Source: Bordetella parapertussis (GTDB lineage: Bacteria; Pseudomonadota; Gammaproteobacteria; Burkholderiales; SG8-41). Taken from it: a stretch of 15,687 bases of DNA. The stretch lies in assembly GCA_945870465.1 (NCBI GenBank), contig CAMBSS010000102.1, forward strand, positions 1-15,687. Reading direction: 5' to 3'. The translations under genes and the position numbers were made by a program. The notes below the pieces were generated by a model. It made no database searches. It had not been told where the DNA came from and saw only the letters and a list, made by a program, of their open reading frames with translations. Shown piece after piece: positions 1 through 6,550 of the stretch; the first letter of the stretch is position 1, and the number at the start of each line of letters is the position of its first letter.

Positions 1-2
1 CC

Positions 3-125
3 AACCGTGTTGCCCGCGAACTATCGATCATTACCTTGGCTAAACTCTTGTGTGCCCAGCAGTCACTAACATTGACCGATGTCGCAATCCGGGCGCTCAA
101 TGAACGGCTCGGATTACGAACATGA
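3..125 (+). CDS. Possible 3' end of an unknown protein (partial)
   Basis: The frame is open from the left edge and ends in TGA, giving about 40 C-terminal residues that finish in RALNERLGLRT. The composition is leucine-rich and looks helical. I do not recognise the family. It is convergent with the hydrolase on the other strand, and a GC-rich palindrome lies just after its stop, as expected at the end of a gene. The fragment is too short to exclude a chance open frame, and nothing in the window shows where it would begin. Confidence 0.3.
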   Translation, partial: NRVARELSIITLAKLLCAQQSLTLTDVAIRALNERLGLRT

Positions 126-150
126 AAAGCCGGGGTAACATCAGCCCCAG

Positions 151-180
151 CCCTCACCCCGCTGACGCGGGGCGAGAGGG
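151..180. repeat. Intergenic palindrome (REP-like)
   Basis: An imperfect inverted repeat: the arm CCCTCACCCCGC faces GCGGGGCGAGAGGG with a small central bulge. It sits between the ends of two convergent reading frames. There is no T-run on either side, so it is a weak candidate as an intrinsic terminator. It looks more like a dispersed intergenic palindrome of the kind common in GC-rich proteobacteria. Confidence 0.5.
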
Positions 181-196
181 CGCAACGTCTGACAGA

Positions 197-1396
197 TTAT
201 TTCGTCAACTGCTCGCGCAGCCACTGCCACGCCGCGGGCCCCCATTCGCGCTCGCTGCGGGCCGCGATGTGGCCGTCGTCGGGATACACGCGCGCCACGC
301 GGCCGGTGGGTGGGCCGCTTTCGAGCGCCAGGTAGAGATTGCCGATCGGTGTGAGGTGGTCGACTTTGCCGTTGACGAGAAACATCGGCATCGTCAGCTT
401 GTCGAGCAGCCCGTTGTCTTTCAGCGACCAGCGCAGGAAATCCTTGCGCTGTTCTTCTTCGGTGATGGTGTGCGCCGCCGGCTTGGTGCCTCGCGGGCCG
501 AACCAGTTGGTGCGCGCGCGTTCTTCCGCGGCTTTGCGCCATTCCGCGCGTTCTTCCGGCGAGCCCCAGTAACCGACGCCGCCCGGCGCGCATGAGATGA
601 GTCCCTTGATGCGTTGATCGTGAGCGGCGAGCCGCATCACCCATAGACCGCCGCGGCTGACGCCGAAAGCGCCCAGCCGGTTGCCGTCGATTTCCGGACG
701 CGCCGCCAGCGCATCCAGCGCGGCCTGCCACGCGACGACAGCTTCGGGCGTGTGATCGAACGTGGTCTGGCCGGTGCCCGGCGCATCAACCACCAGCGCC
801 GCCATGCCTTCTTTCATTGCGCCTTCGGCATATTTCTCGCGGTCTTCCTTGTACATGTCGCCACCGCACATCACGAGCACCGCCGGCACTTTGTTCGATG
901 CGGACGCACCCTTGGGCAAGCGCAGATAGCCGACAGCTTCCTTGCCGTCGCGCTGGATGCGGATGGTCTCGGGCGGCGTGTCGAGTAGTTCGGATGCGCG
1001 CCGAAAGCAATCCAGGTATTTGTTGTAAGACTCTTCCTTGATTTTGCTCATCGTCGGCGGGCAGATCGACGAGCCGCCGCGGTAGGGCGACGGGAAACGC
1101 GCGAGGCTGTAATAAGTCTTGGCCTGGATGAATGCGCTGCGTGCGGCTGCCTTGTCGCCGCGTTTCAGCGCGGCTTCGGCGTCCGTTTCGTAGCGCGCGG
1201 CCACCGCGCTCCACGCTGGCACCCAGTCTTCGTCTTCCGTGCCTTTGAGCTTCGCAACGGTGTCGAGCATGGGCTGCAGGTCATCGACCAGGTTGAACCA
1301 GCGGCGATAGAATCCGCCGGTGGCAACGACGAAAGGGTCTTCGTCAGGCCGCACCGGCAGTTTTGCGAGCATTTCAGCTTTGTTGCTGGTTGCCAT
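197..1396 (-). CDS. Alpha/beta hydrolase with helical N-terminal part (FrsA / C-C hydrolase type)
   Basis: A 399-residue serine hydrolase of the alpha/beta fold. The nucleophile elbow GVSRGG puts Ser at 247. Asp346 (NGKVDH) and His376 (DDGHIA) complete the triad in the right order and spacing. The segment VLVMCGGDM (173-181) resembles the oxyanion-hole strand. Residues 1-165 are mostly helical, as in FrsA-like esterases and 2,6-dihydroxypseudooxynicotine hydrolase, where the helical part caps the active site. There is no signal peptide, so it is cytoplasmic. I chose the ATG at 1396 because GGGAGAG lies just upstream; an in-frame ATG at 1438 would add 14 residues without a comparable site. It is transcribed away from the Bug operon on the other strand. 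The fold is certain. The substrate is unknown: an ester or a C-C bond next to a ketone is plausible from the subfamily. Confidence 0.9.
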   Translation of the reverse strand: MATSNKAEMLAKLPVRPDEDPFVVATGGFYRRWFNLVDDLQPMLDTVAKLKGTEDEDWVPAWSAVAARYETDAEAALKRGDKAAARSAFIQAKTYYSLARFPSPYRGGSSICPPTMSKIKEESYNKYLDCFRRASELLDTPPETIRIQRDGKEAVGYLRLPKGASASNKVPAVLVMCGGDMYKEDREKYAEGAMKEGMAALVVDAPGTGQTTFDHTPEAVVAWQAALDALAARPEIDGNRLGAFGVSRGGLWVMRLAAHDQRIKGLISCAPGGVGYWGSPEERAEWRKAAEERARTNWFGPRGTKPAAHTITEEEQRKDFLRWSLKDNGLLDKLTMPMFLVNGKVDHLTPIGNLYLALESGPPTGRVARVYPDDGHIAARSEREWGPAAWQWLREQLTK

Positions 1397-1787
1397 CAAT
1401 CTCTCCCTGATATGTTCTAGAAGCGACCTCAAAAACATTTTGGAACCGCCGATGCACGCCGATGAACGCAGATAAGCTCAAAAAAGCCTGGCGTTGGTTC
1501 GGGGCCGGACATGGATTCTATATCGGCGTTAATCGGCGCGCATCGGCGGTTGCTTGCCGGTATTGTGTTTTCGAGATCGGTTCTAATATGTTGAAGCGCG
1601 CTGGTATATGTCGAAAAAATCCGCGCCGCCAAACCAGCCGGGAACATACGGTGAGCCGCGCGCGTTGTAAAGACCGCGCAGCCTCAATTTCGCGCTTGAC
1701 GGCAGCGCGGGGCGGGTGGAAGCTTCTGCACTCTTATACTCAGACGGTCAGATTTAATCACGACCGCAGATCCCGAGGAGGGCCGCT
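1397..1787. other. 391-bp divergent intergenic region
   Basis: Short open frames here have no Shine-Dalgarno site and no recognisable protein, so I call no gene. The region must hold the promoters of the divergent hydrolase and first Bug gene. A TATACT hexamer at 1735-1740 could be a -10 box for the Bug gene, but I see no good -35 at the right distance. The left half is taken up by a large inverted repeat, annotated separately. Confidence 0.6.
1444..1551. repeat. Imperfect inverted repeat with 10-bp periodic units
   Basis: The arms 1444-1474 and 1521-1551 are each 31 bp and match at 28 positions as reverse complements, separated by 46 bp. Each arm is made of three near-copies of a 10-bp unit (CCGATGMACG type), so the spacing is close to one helical turn. 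A related element with the same unit lies at 9086-9163. Both are near the sequence TCAAAAACATTT (here at 1429-1440). This looks like a dispersed intergenic element. Whether it acts as a regulatory hairpin, a protein-binding array or a non-autonomous mobile element cannot be told from sequence. Confidence 0.7.
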
Positions 1788-2756
1788 ATGTTTGGAGCAA
1801 AAGCGTGGTCCGGCGCAATCATGGCCGCGACAGTTGTCTTTGCGCCTGTGGCGCAGGCACAGGACTATCCGAACCGCCAGATCCGCATCGTGCTGCCATT
1901 CAGTCCCGGCGGCGGCACCGATTTGCTCGCGCGCCTGCTGAGCAAGCGTTTCTACGAAGTGTGGGGACAGACCGCGACGGTCGATAACCGTCCCGGCGCG
2001 GGCGGCAACCTCGGCGCCGACATCGTGGCCAAAAGCGCGCCCGACGGTTACACGTTGCTGATGTCGACGGCGTCGCTGGCTGTCAACGTGACGCTGTATT
2101 CAAAGCTGCCATTCGACGTGCGGCGCGATTTCATACCGATTACCCAGGTGGCGTCAGCGCCGCTGGTGGTCACCGTGCATCCTTCGGTGCCCGCGCGCAG
2201 CGTGAAGGAGTTCGTCGATCTCGCCAAAAAAACGCGCGGCGGGTTGAATTTTGGCTCCAACGGCACCGGCACCACCAGCCATCTCGCGCTGGTGATGTTC
2301 AACCAGATGGCCGGGACCACGTTGACCCACATTCCGTATAAGGGCGCGGGCGCGTTGATGACCTCGCTACTGTCCGGCGAAGTCGAAGTCGGCTTTCCCG
2401 CCGTCATCAGCGTGCAGTCGCATCTGCGTTCCGGCCGGCTGCGCGCGCTGGCGGTGACGACCAAGCGGCGTTCCTCCGTATTGCCCGACGTGCCGCCGCT
2501 CGACGCCATTTATGCGGGTTTCGATATCGACAACTGGTTTGCGCTGTTTGCGCCGGCCGGCACGCCGCCGGCCATCATCAATCGCATTCACACCGAGGTC
2601 GTCAAGGGCTTGCAGCACGCTGAGTCGAAGGCGTTCATGGCGAATGAGGGCGCCGAACCGGTCGCCAGCACGCCTGCAGAATTCGCTGCGTTCGTCGCGC
2701 GCGAGATCGACAAGTACGCGCAGATGGTCAAGCTGTCGGGCGCGAAACCGGATTGA
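1788..2756 (+). CDS. Bug/TctC-family periplasmic solute-binding protein (copy A)
   Basis: A 322-residue receptor of the tripartite tricarboxylate transporter family, which captures small organic acids in the periplasm. A Sec signal peptide with a hydrophobic core ends at about residue 24 (VAQA, then QDYP). Family marks follow in order: the PFSPGGGTD loop at 37-45, DNRPGAGG at 66-73, APDGYTL at 84-90, the LNFGSNGTGTTSHL loop at 153-166, HIPYKG at 181-186, and the C-terminal STPAEF at 294-299. In crystallised Bug proteins the first and third of these loops contact the ligand carboxylate. The ATG is preceded by GAGGAGGG at good spacing. It is the first gene of a likely five-gene operon, 22 nt before the next Bug gene. 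The ligand is unknown. No TctA/TctB gene is nearby. Confidence 0.95.
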   Translation: MFGAKAWSGAIMAATVVFAPVAQAQDYPNRQIRIVLPFSPGGGTDLLARLLSKRFYEVWGQTATVDNRPGAGGNLGADIVAKSAPDGYTLLMSTASLAVNVTLYSKLPFDVRRDFIPITQVASAPLVVTVHPSVPARSVKEFVDLAKKTRGGLNFGSNGTGTTSHLALVMFNQMAGTTLTHIPYKGAGALMTSLLSGEVEVGFPAVISVQSHLRSGRLRALAVTTKRRSSVLPDVPPLDAIYAGFDIDNWFALFAPAGTPPAIINRIHTEVVKGLQHAESKAFMANEGAEPVASTPAEFAAFVAREIDKYAQMVKLSGAKPD

Positions 2757-2778
2757 TGGCAGGATTTACGCGCGACGA

Positions 2779-3756
2779 ATGAGGCCCGACCACAAAAACA
2801 CACTGAGAATACCTGCGGCAATAGGAGTATTGCTCGCGGGCGCGGCGGTAGCAGCCGATTTTCCGAACCGGCCGATCCGGCTGATCGTGCCGCAGGCGCC
2901 GGGCAGCGCGTCCGATACCGTCGCGCGGCTGGTCGGCGCGGAACTTGTGCAGCAGTTGAAGCAGCAGGTGGTGGTGGACAACCGTCCCGGCGGCGCGCTG
3001 ATGATAGGCATGGAATTGGTCGCGCGTGCGGCACCCGACGGTTACACCATAGGTTATGCGCCGATAGGCGCGCTGGCGATCGGCCCCAATATCGTGCGTG
3101 GCCTCACGTTCAGCGTACTGAAAGACCTGCAGCCGATCGCGCATACGACCACCGGCAACATGTTGTTGGCCGCTTCTCCGTCTACACCGTTCAAAACGGT
3201 GCGCGATGTCATTGATTACGCGAAGCAGTATCCCGACAAACTTTCCAACGCGTCGTCGGGCAACGGCACGCCGGGCCACGTCGGCTTCGAGTTGTTCAAA
3301 TTCATGACCGGGACCCGCATAGTGCACGTGCCGTACAAGGGCGGCGCTGCAGGCACCATCGATCTCATCGCGGGCCAGGTGCAATTGATGATGGAGAGTT
3401 CGAATTCGATGACGCCGCACGTCAAGTCCGGCAAGGTGCGCGGCCTCGCGGTGAGCAGCCCCACGCGCTCGCCGGCGTTTCCCGATCTGCCGACCATCTC
3501 CGAAGCCGGCGTGCCCGGCTACGATGCGACAACGTGGACCGGCATAGTCGCGCCGGCCGGCGTTCCGCCCGCGATCGTGGCGAAGCTCAATCTTGAAATC
3601 AACCGGGCGACCGCGATGCCGTCGCTGCGGGAAAAGCTGATGGCGATCGGCTCCGAGCCCGTGAGCAGCACGCCGGCGCAGTTCGGTGAATTCATCCGCC
3701 ACGAAAACGCCAAGTGGGCTGACGTCATCAAACGCTCGGGTGCGAAGCTGGATTAG
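2779..3756 (+). CDS. Bug/TctC-family periplasmic solute-binding protein (copy B)
   Basis: A 325-residue Bug protein. The ATG at 2779 gives a proper signal peptide ending near residue 25 (GAAVA, then ADFP). Longer in-frame starts lie inside the previous gene and encode no signal peptide. The Shine-Dalgarno site is weak, which suggests it depends on translation of the gene 22 nt upstream. The first ligand loop is altered: PQAPGSASD at 38-46, with Ser in place of the second Gly of the usual PGG. Other family segments are normal: DNRPGGA (67-73), APDGYT (85-90), SNASSGNGTPGHVG (156-169), HVPYKGG (183-189) and SSTPAQF (296-302). It is clearly diverged from copy A, so it probably binds another ligand; this is inference. 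Confidence 0.93.
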   Translation: MRPDHKNTLRIPAAIGVLLAGAAVAADFPNRPIRLIVPQAPGSASDTVARLVGAELVQQLKQQVVVDNRPGGALMIGMELVARAAPDGYTIGYAPIGALAIGPNIVRGLTFSVLKDLQPIAHTTTGNMLLAASPSTPFKTVRDVIDYAKQYPDKLSNASSGNGTPGHVGFELFKFMTGTRIVHVPYKGGAAGTIDLIAGQVQLMMESSNSMTPHVKSGKVRGLAVSSPTRSPAFPDLPTISEAGVPGYDATTWTGIVAPAGVPPAIVAKLNLEINRATAMPSLREKLMAIGSEPVSSTPAQFGEFIRHENAKWADVIKRSGAKLD

Positions 3757-3818
3757 ACGCGGGACTGTCTGTTGTAGAATCCGGCTATTACGCGGCACAC
3801 GACGGTTGCTTTGCCGCG

Positions 3819-3826
3819 CCCCCCCC
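3819..3826 (+). repeat. C8 homopolymer in the leader of the dioxygenase gene
   Basis: Eight consecutive C bases lie directly before GGAGG, the ribosome-binding site of the dioxygenase gene. Changes in tract length would not shift the reading frame but could alter leader length or structure. The tract may simply be a consequence of high GC. Confidence 0.6.
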
Positions 3827-3835
3827 GGAGGCATC

Positions 3836-4702
3836 ATGGCTTTGAAGCTGCGCCCCTTGTCCTACAGCCTCGGCGCCGAGGTTTGCGACGTCGATGCGTC
3901 GCGCCACATGAGCGAGCAGGAGTTCGGCGACATCTATTGCGCGTTTCTCGAGCACGGCATCCTGCTCTTGCGCAACCAGAAACTCACGCGCGAGCAACAC
4001 ATCGAGTTCAGCCGCCGCTTCGGCGAACTCGACAATCACGATTCACTGCCGCGAGACCGCCATCCGCAGTATCCGGAGCTGTTGATGGTGACCAACGAAC
4101 CCAAACCAGATGGTTCACCGTCGGACTCCAAGTACACCGGGCGTCAATGGCACTCAGACCTGTCGTTCACGCTGGTGCCGTCGCTGGGCTCGCTCCTGCG
4201 TTGCCATACCGCACCGCCGGTCGGTGGCGACACCTTGTTCTCTAATATGTACGCCGCGTATGACGCGCTGTCGGACGGCATGAAAAAACTGATCGCCGAT
4301 CTGCACGGCATCCACCAGTCAGGCACGCGCAAAATCGCCAACGACCAAACCGGCGTCAAGCGTGCCGCCGAGCAAAAACGCATCAATCCGCCGGTGGCGC
4401 AGCCAGTGGTGCGCGTGCATCCGGAGACGGGGCGCAAGGCGCTTTACATCGGCGAGAAAGTGAACCGCTTCGACGGCATGACGGAAGAGGAAAGCAGGCC
4501 GCTGATCGATTATCTTTGCAAGCACGCGACCAGGCACGAATTCGTTTACCGCCACCAGTGGCGGCCGGACGATATCGTCGTATGGGACAACCGCTGCACC
4601 ATGCATTGCGCGCTCGGCGATTTCGACGAGACGCAGTTGCGGCACCTCGAGCGCACCACGGTGCTGGGCACGCCGTCGGGTTACGTCGCGCAGGCGGCGT
4701 GA
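3836..4702 (+). CDS. TauD/TfdA-family Fe(II)/2-oxoglutarate-dependent dioxygenase
   Basis: A 288-residue cytoplasmic enzyme of the TauD/TfdA family. It hydroxylates a substrate, often with later loss of a side group, while converting 2-oxoglutarate to succinate and CO2. The iron facial triad is visible: His106 and Asp108 in QWHSDLS, and His257 in TMHCALGDF. Arg269 lies at about the place of the 2-oxoglutarate-binding arginine of TauD, and the ERTTVLG ending at 272-278 is typical. The length is normal. The ATG at 3836 has GGAGG at good spacing; a longer frame upstream lacks similarity to the family. The next Bug gene starts within its stop codon. The substrate cannot be read from sequence. Known members act on taurine, 2,4-D, alkyl sulfates and related acids. 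Confidence 0.93.
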   Translation: MALKLRPLSYSLGAEVCDVDASRHMSEQEFGDIYCAFLEHGILLLRNQKLTREQHIEFSRRFGELDNHDSLPRDRHPQYPELLMVTNEPKPDGSPSDSKYTGRQWHSDLSFTLVPSLGSLLRCHTAPPVGGDTLFSNMYAAYDALSDGMKKLIADLHGIHQSGTRKIANDQTGVKRAAEQKRINPPVAQPVVRVHPETGRKALYIGEKVNRFDGMTEEESRPLIDYLCKHATRHEFVYRHQWRPDDIVVWDNRCTMHCALGDFDETQLRHLERTTVLGTPSGYVAQAA

Positions 4703-5673
4703 TGCGGGGCATGGGCTATTGTAATTTCCGTATCCTCGCCTGCTGCATCTTTGGCCTCGCGGCGCAGTCAATCCAGGCTGCCGACTACCCGAACAAGCCG
4801 ATACGCATCCTCGTTCCTTTCGTGCCCGGCGGCGCGACTGATATTCTTGCGCGCCTGGTCGGCCAGAACCTCACGCAGGCGTGGGACCAGCAGGTCGTCA
4901 TCGACAATCGTCCCGGCGCCAACGGCATCCTCGCCGCCGACCTGACGGCGAAAGCCACGCCTGACGGCCATACGCTGCTGTTCGTGGCGATCGGGCACGC
5001 CATCAATCCGCTGCTGCAGAAGAATCTGCCGTACGACACGCAGAAGGATTTCACGCCGGTGAGCCTCGCCGCAGTGCTGCCGCTGATCGTGTGCGTGCAT
5101 CCTTCGGTGCCGGCCACCAGCGTGAAGGAACTGATCGCGCTCGCCAGGATGAAGAAACTGAATTACGCGTCAGGGGGCGTCGGCTCCTCGCAGCACCTGG
5201 CGACTGCATTGTTTGCCTCGATGGCGAAAATCGATCTGGTGCATATTCCGTACAAAGGCGGCAACCAGGGCCTGCTCGATACCGTGGGCGGGCAGGTCAA
5301 CATGATGATCTCGACCATCCTGTCGCTGACCCCGCACGTGAAGTCAGGGCGCTTGCGCGGCCTTGCCATCACCACGGCGAAACGCAATGCGACATGGCCC
5401 GACATGCCAACGGTGGCCGAGGCAGCACTGCCGGGTTATCAGTCGATCGCATGGTACGGCATGGTCGCCCCGCGCGGCCTGCCGGCGCCGGTGCTGAAAA
5501 AGCTGAGCGACGAGGTCACGCGCATCATCAAGTCGAAAGCCGTGCAGGAAAATCTCATCGCGCAGGGTGCCGATCCGGTCGGCAGTTCGCCGGCGGAATT
5601 CGGCGCATTCATCAAGGCCGAGTCCAGGCGTTACGAGTCAGTTGTTCGTGATGCGGGCGTCACGACGGAATAA
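4702..5673 (+). CDS. Bug/TctC-family periplasmic solute-binding protein (copy C)
   Basis: A 323-residue Bug protein whose ATG overlaps the dioxygenase stop codon (TGATG), a sign of translational coupling. This links the receptor to that enzyme more tightly than any other pair in the operon. The signal peptide ends near residue 26 (SIQA, then ADYP). It contains two adjacent cysteines (ACC), but they do not form a standard lipobox, so I expect a soluble periplasmic protein. Family segments: PFVPGGATD at 39-47, DNRPGANG at 68-75, LNYASGGVGSSQHL at 153-166, HIPYKGG at 181-187 and SSPAEF at 295-300. A second ATG three codons downstream is an alternative start. The likely ligand is the dioxygenase substrate or its precursor; this is inference from coupling. 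Confidence 0.94.
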   Translation: MRGMGYCNFRILACCIFGLAAQSIQAADYPNKPIRILVPFVPGGATDILARLVGQNLTQAWDQQVVIDNRPGANGILAADLTAKATPDGHTLLFVAIGHAINPLLQKNLPYDTQKDFTPVSLAAVLPLIVCVHPSVPATSVKELIALARMKKLNYASGGVGSSQHLATALFASMAKIDLVHIPYKGGNQGLLDTVGGQVNMMISTILSLTPHVKSGRLRGLAITTAKRNATWPDMPTVAEAALPGYQSIAWYGMVAPRGLPAPVLKKLSDEVTRIIKSKAVQENLIAQGADPVGSSPAEFGAFIKAESRRYESVVRDAGVTTE

Positions 5674-5717
5674 TCCGCCGGGCATTCGCATCGTCACTTC
5701 ATCACTGAGCCATTTCA

Positions 5718-5945
5718 TTGCAGGACAAAGCGCGTTTTATTCAGCCCGTGATCGTGGCGGCTGTCATGGCATTCCTGATGACCGCCCTCATCACGTTTAT
5801 CAATCTAGGGCTGCCGCCGGACTATCTGTGGCGCTGGATGATCGCATTTGCGATAGCATGGCCTTTCGCGACGATCGCCGCTTTCATCGCGATTCCCATT
5901 GCAAAGCGCGCGACCGCGTTCATCATCGAGAAGCTCGATGGATGA
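5718..5945 (+). CDS. DUF2798-like small inner-membrane protein
   Basis: A 75-residue protein with two membrane segments at about 8-30 and 40-62. It resembles DUF2798 proteins: the PVIVAAVMAFLMT start of the first helix, the GLPPDYLWRWM turn, and IPIAKRA after the second helix. The function of the family is unknown to me. No ATG fits; the only good start is TTG at 5718, since an in-frame TGA lies just upstream, and the ribosome-binding site is poor. It follows the third Bug gene by 44 nt in the same direction and may be the last gene of the operon. The stop codon lies inside a run of heptamer repeats. Confidence 0.8.
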   Translation: MQDKARFIQPVIVAAVMAFLMTALITFINLGLPPDYLWRWMIAFAIAWPFATIAAFIAIPIAKRATAFIIEKLDG

Positions 5946-5989
5946 GTGATGAGTGATGAGTGATGGGTGATGAGCAATGCGCGATGGGC
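5941..5989. repeat. Tandem heptamer repeat (GATGAGT type), cluster 1
   Basis: Seven 7-bp units in tandem: three exact GATGAGT copies, then GATGGGT, GATGAGC, AATGCGC and GATGGGC. The array begins in the last codons of the DUF2798-like gene and supplies its stop codon. A second, inverted cluster lies at 6082-6109. Confidence 0.85.
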
Positions 5990-6081
5990 AAATGGTGACG
6001 GCTAATTCAGTGATTGGGTGATTTAATCGCTTAGTCACGCAGACACCAAATGACTCAAGAAAGGTGGAGGGGGCACGTATT

Positions 6082-6109
6082 TCCCATCACCCATTGCCCA
6101 TCGCTGATC
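6082..6109. repeat. Tandem heptamer repeat, cluster 2 (inverted)
   Basis: Four 7-bp units read on the minus strand as GATCAGC, GATGGGC, AATGGGT and GATGGGA, the same unit type as cluster 1 in opposite orientation. It ends a few bases from the stop codon of the Bug relic. Confidence 0.75.
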
Positions 6110-6117
6110 ACACGTTT

Positions 6118-6264
6118 CTACTCAGGTTTGATGCCCGCAGCCTTCGCGATCGCCGCGTATTTCTCGAGGTCGTTCTTCAGGAATTTCGCGAACTCTTCGG
6201 GCGAGCTGCTGATAGGCTCGAGGTTGAGCGCGGCAAAGCTGCTCGCGCGTGTTTTCTGAAGTAG
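6118..6264 (-). pseudogene. Relic: C-terminal end of a Bug/TctC gene
   Basis: On the minus strand the last 48 codons before the TAG encode a typical Bug C-terminus: LNLEPISSSPEEFAKFLK, then a KYAAIAKAAGIKPE ending. The first 270 or so residues of the family, with signal peptide and ligand loops, are missing. Upstream DNA in the same frame has no Bug similarity and instead matches another gene in a different frame. It is a deletion remnant, and the seventh Bug locus of this window. Confidence 0.8.
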
Positions 6265-6302
6265 TTTAGTTCGGCACCCAAGGTAGCGGCGCTTGCACGG
6301 TA

Positions 6303-6410
6303 CCCGGCCAGCGCGCGCCGTAGCACTGCGTCCATGAAAAACACCTGCGTCACGCCATGCGCTTTCAACAAATGCGCGACGAGCCGCGAACCCTTCATTT
6401 TCTCTGCCAT
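6303..6410 (-). pseudogene. Relic: N-terminal end of a thiamine-diphosphate-enzyme gene
   Basis: From an ATG at 6410 with a strong upstream GGGGGA site, the minus strand encodes MAEKMKGSRLVAHLLKAHG followed by VTQVFFMDAVLRRALAG. This resembles the start of acetolactate-synthase-like thiamine-diphosphate enzymes (helix, then AHGV, then the first beta strand). Similarity stops after about 36 residues, and the rest of a protein of about 550 residues is absent. About 40 bp later the Bug relic begins in another frame. The start signals may still be used, giving a short nonfunctional peptide of about 78 residues. Confidence 0.6.
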
Positions 6411-6550
6411 TGATTTCCCCCAAACCGTCTGCGGTTGCCGGACTGCGCCATGCCCAAGCACGTCCGGACCGGCGCGTTTTTTTCGCCGTTATCATAGCGC
6501 AGCCGGAATTTCTGTGATTAGATAGTACGGATACGTGTATGGAGGCAGGA

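Noticed and set aside
151..180. Palindrome as an intrinsic terminator for the convergent genes
   Set aside because: No T-run on either strand and an internal bulge, so I list it only as a repeat.
1696..1740. TTGACG and TATACT as a promoter for Bug copy A
   Set aside because: The two boxes are 33 bp apart, so they cannot form one sigma70 promoter.
2728..3837. Long minus-strand open frame (369 codons) opposite Bug copy B and the dioxygenase leader
   Set aside because: It is an antisense shadow of a high-GC gene: Arg/His-rich, no domain, no ribosome-binding site, and it mirrors the Bug codons.
4702..4780. Bug copy C as a lipoprotein, because of cysteines in the signal peptide
   Set aside because: The residues before the Cys pair do not form a normal lipobox, and an ordinary cleavage site follows before ADYP.
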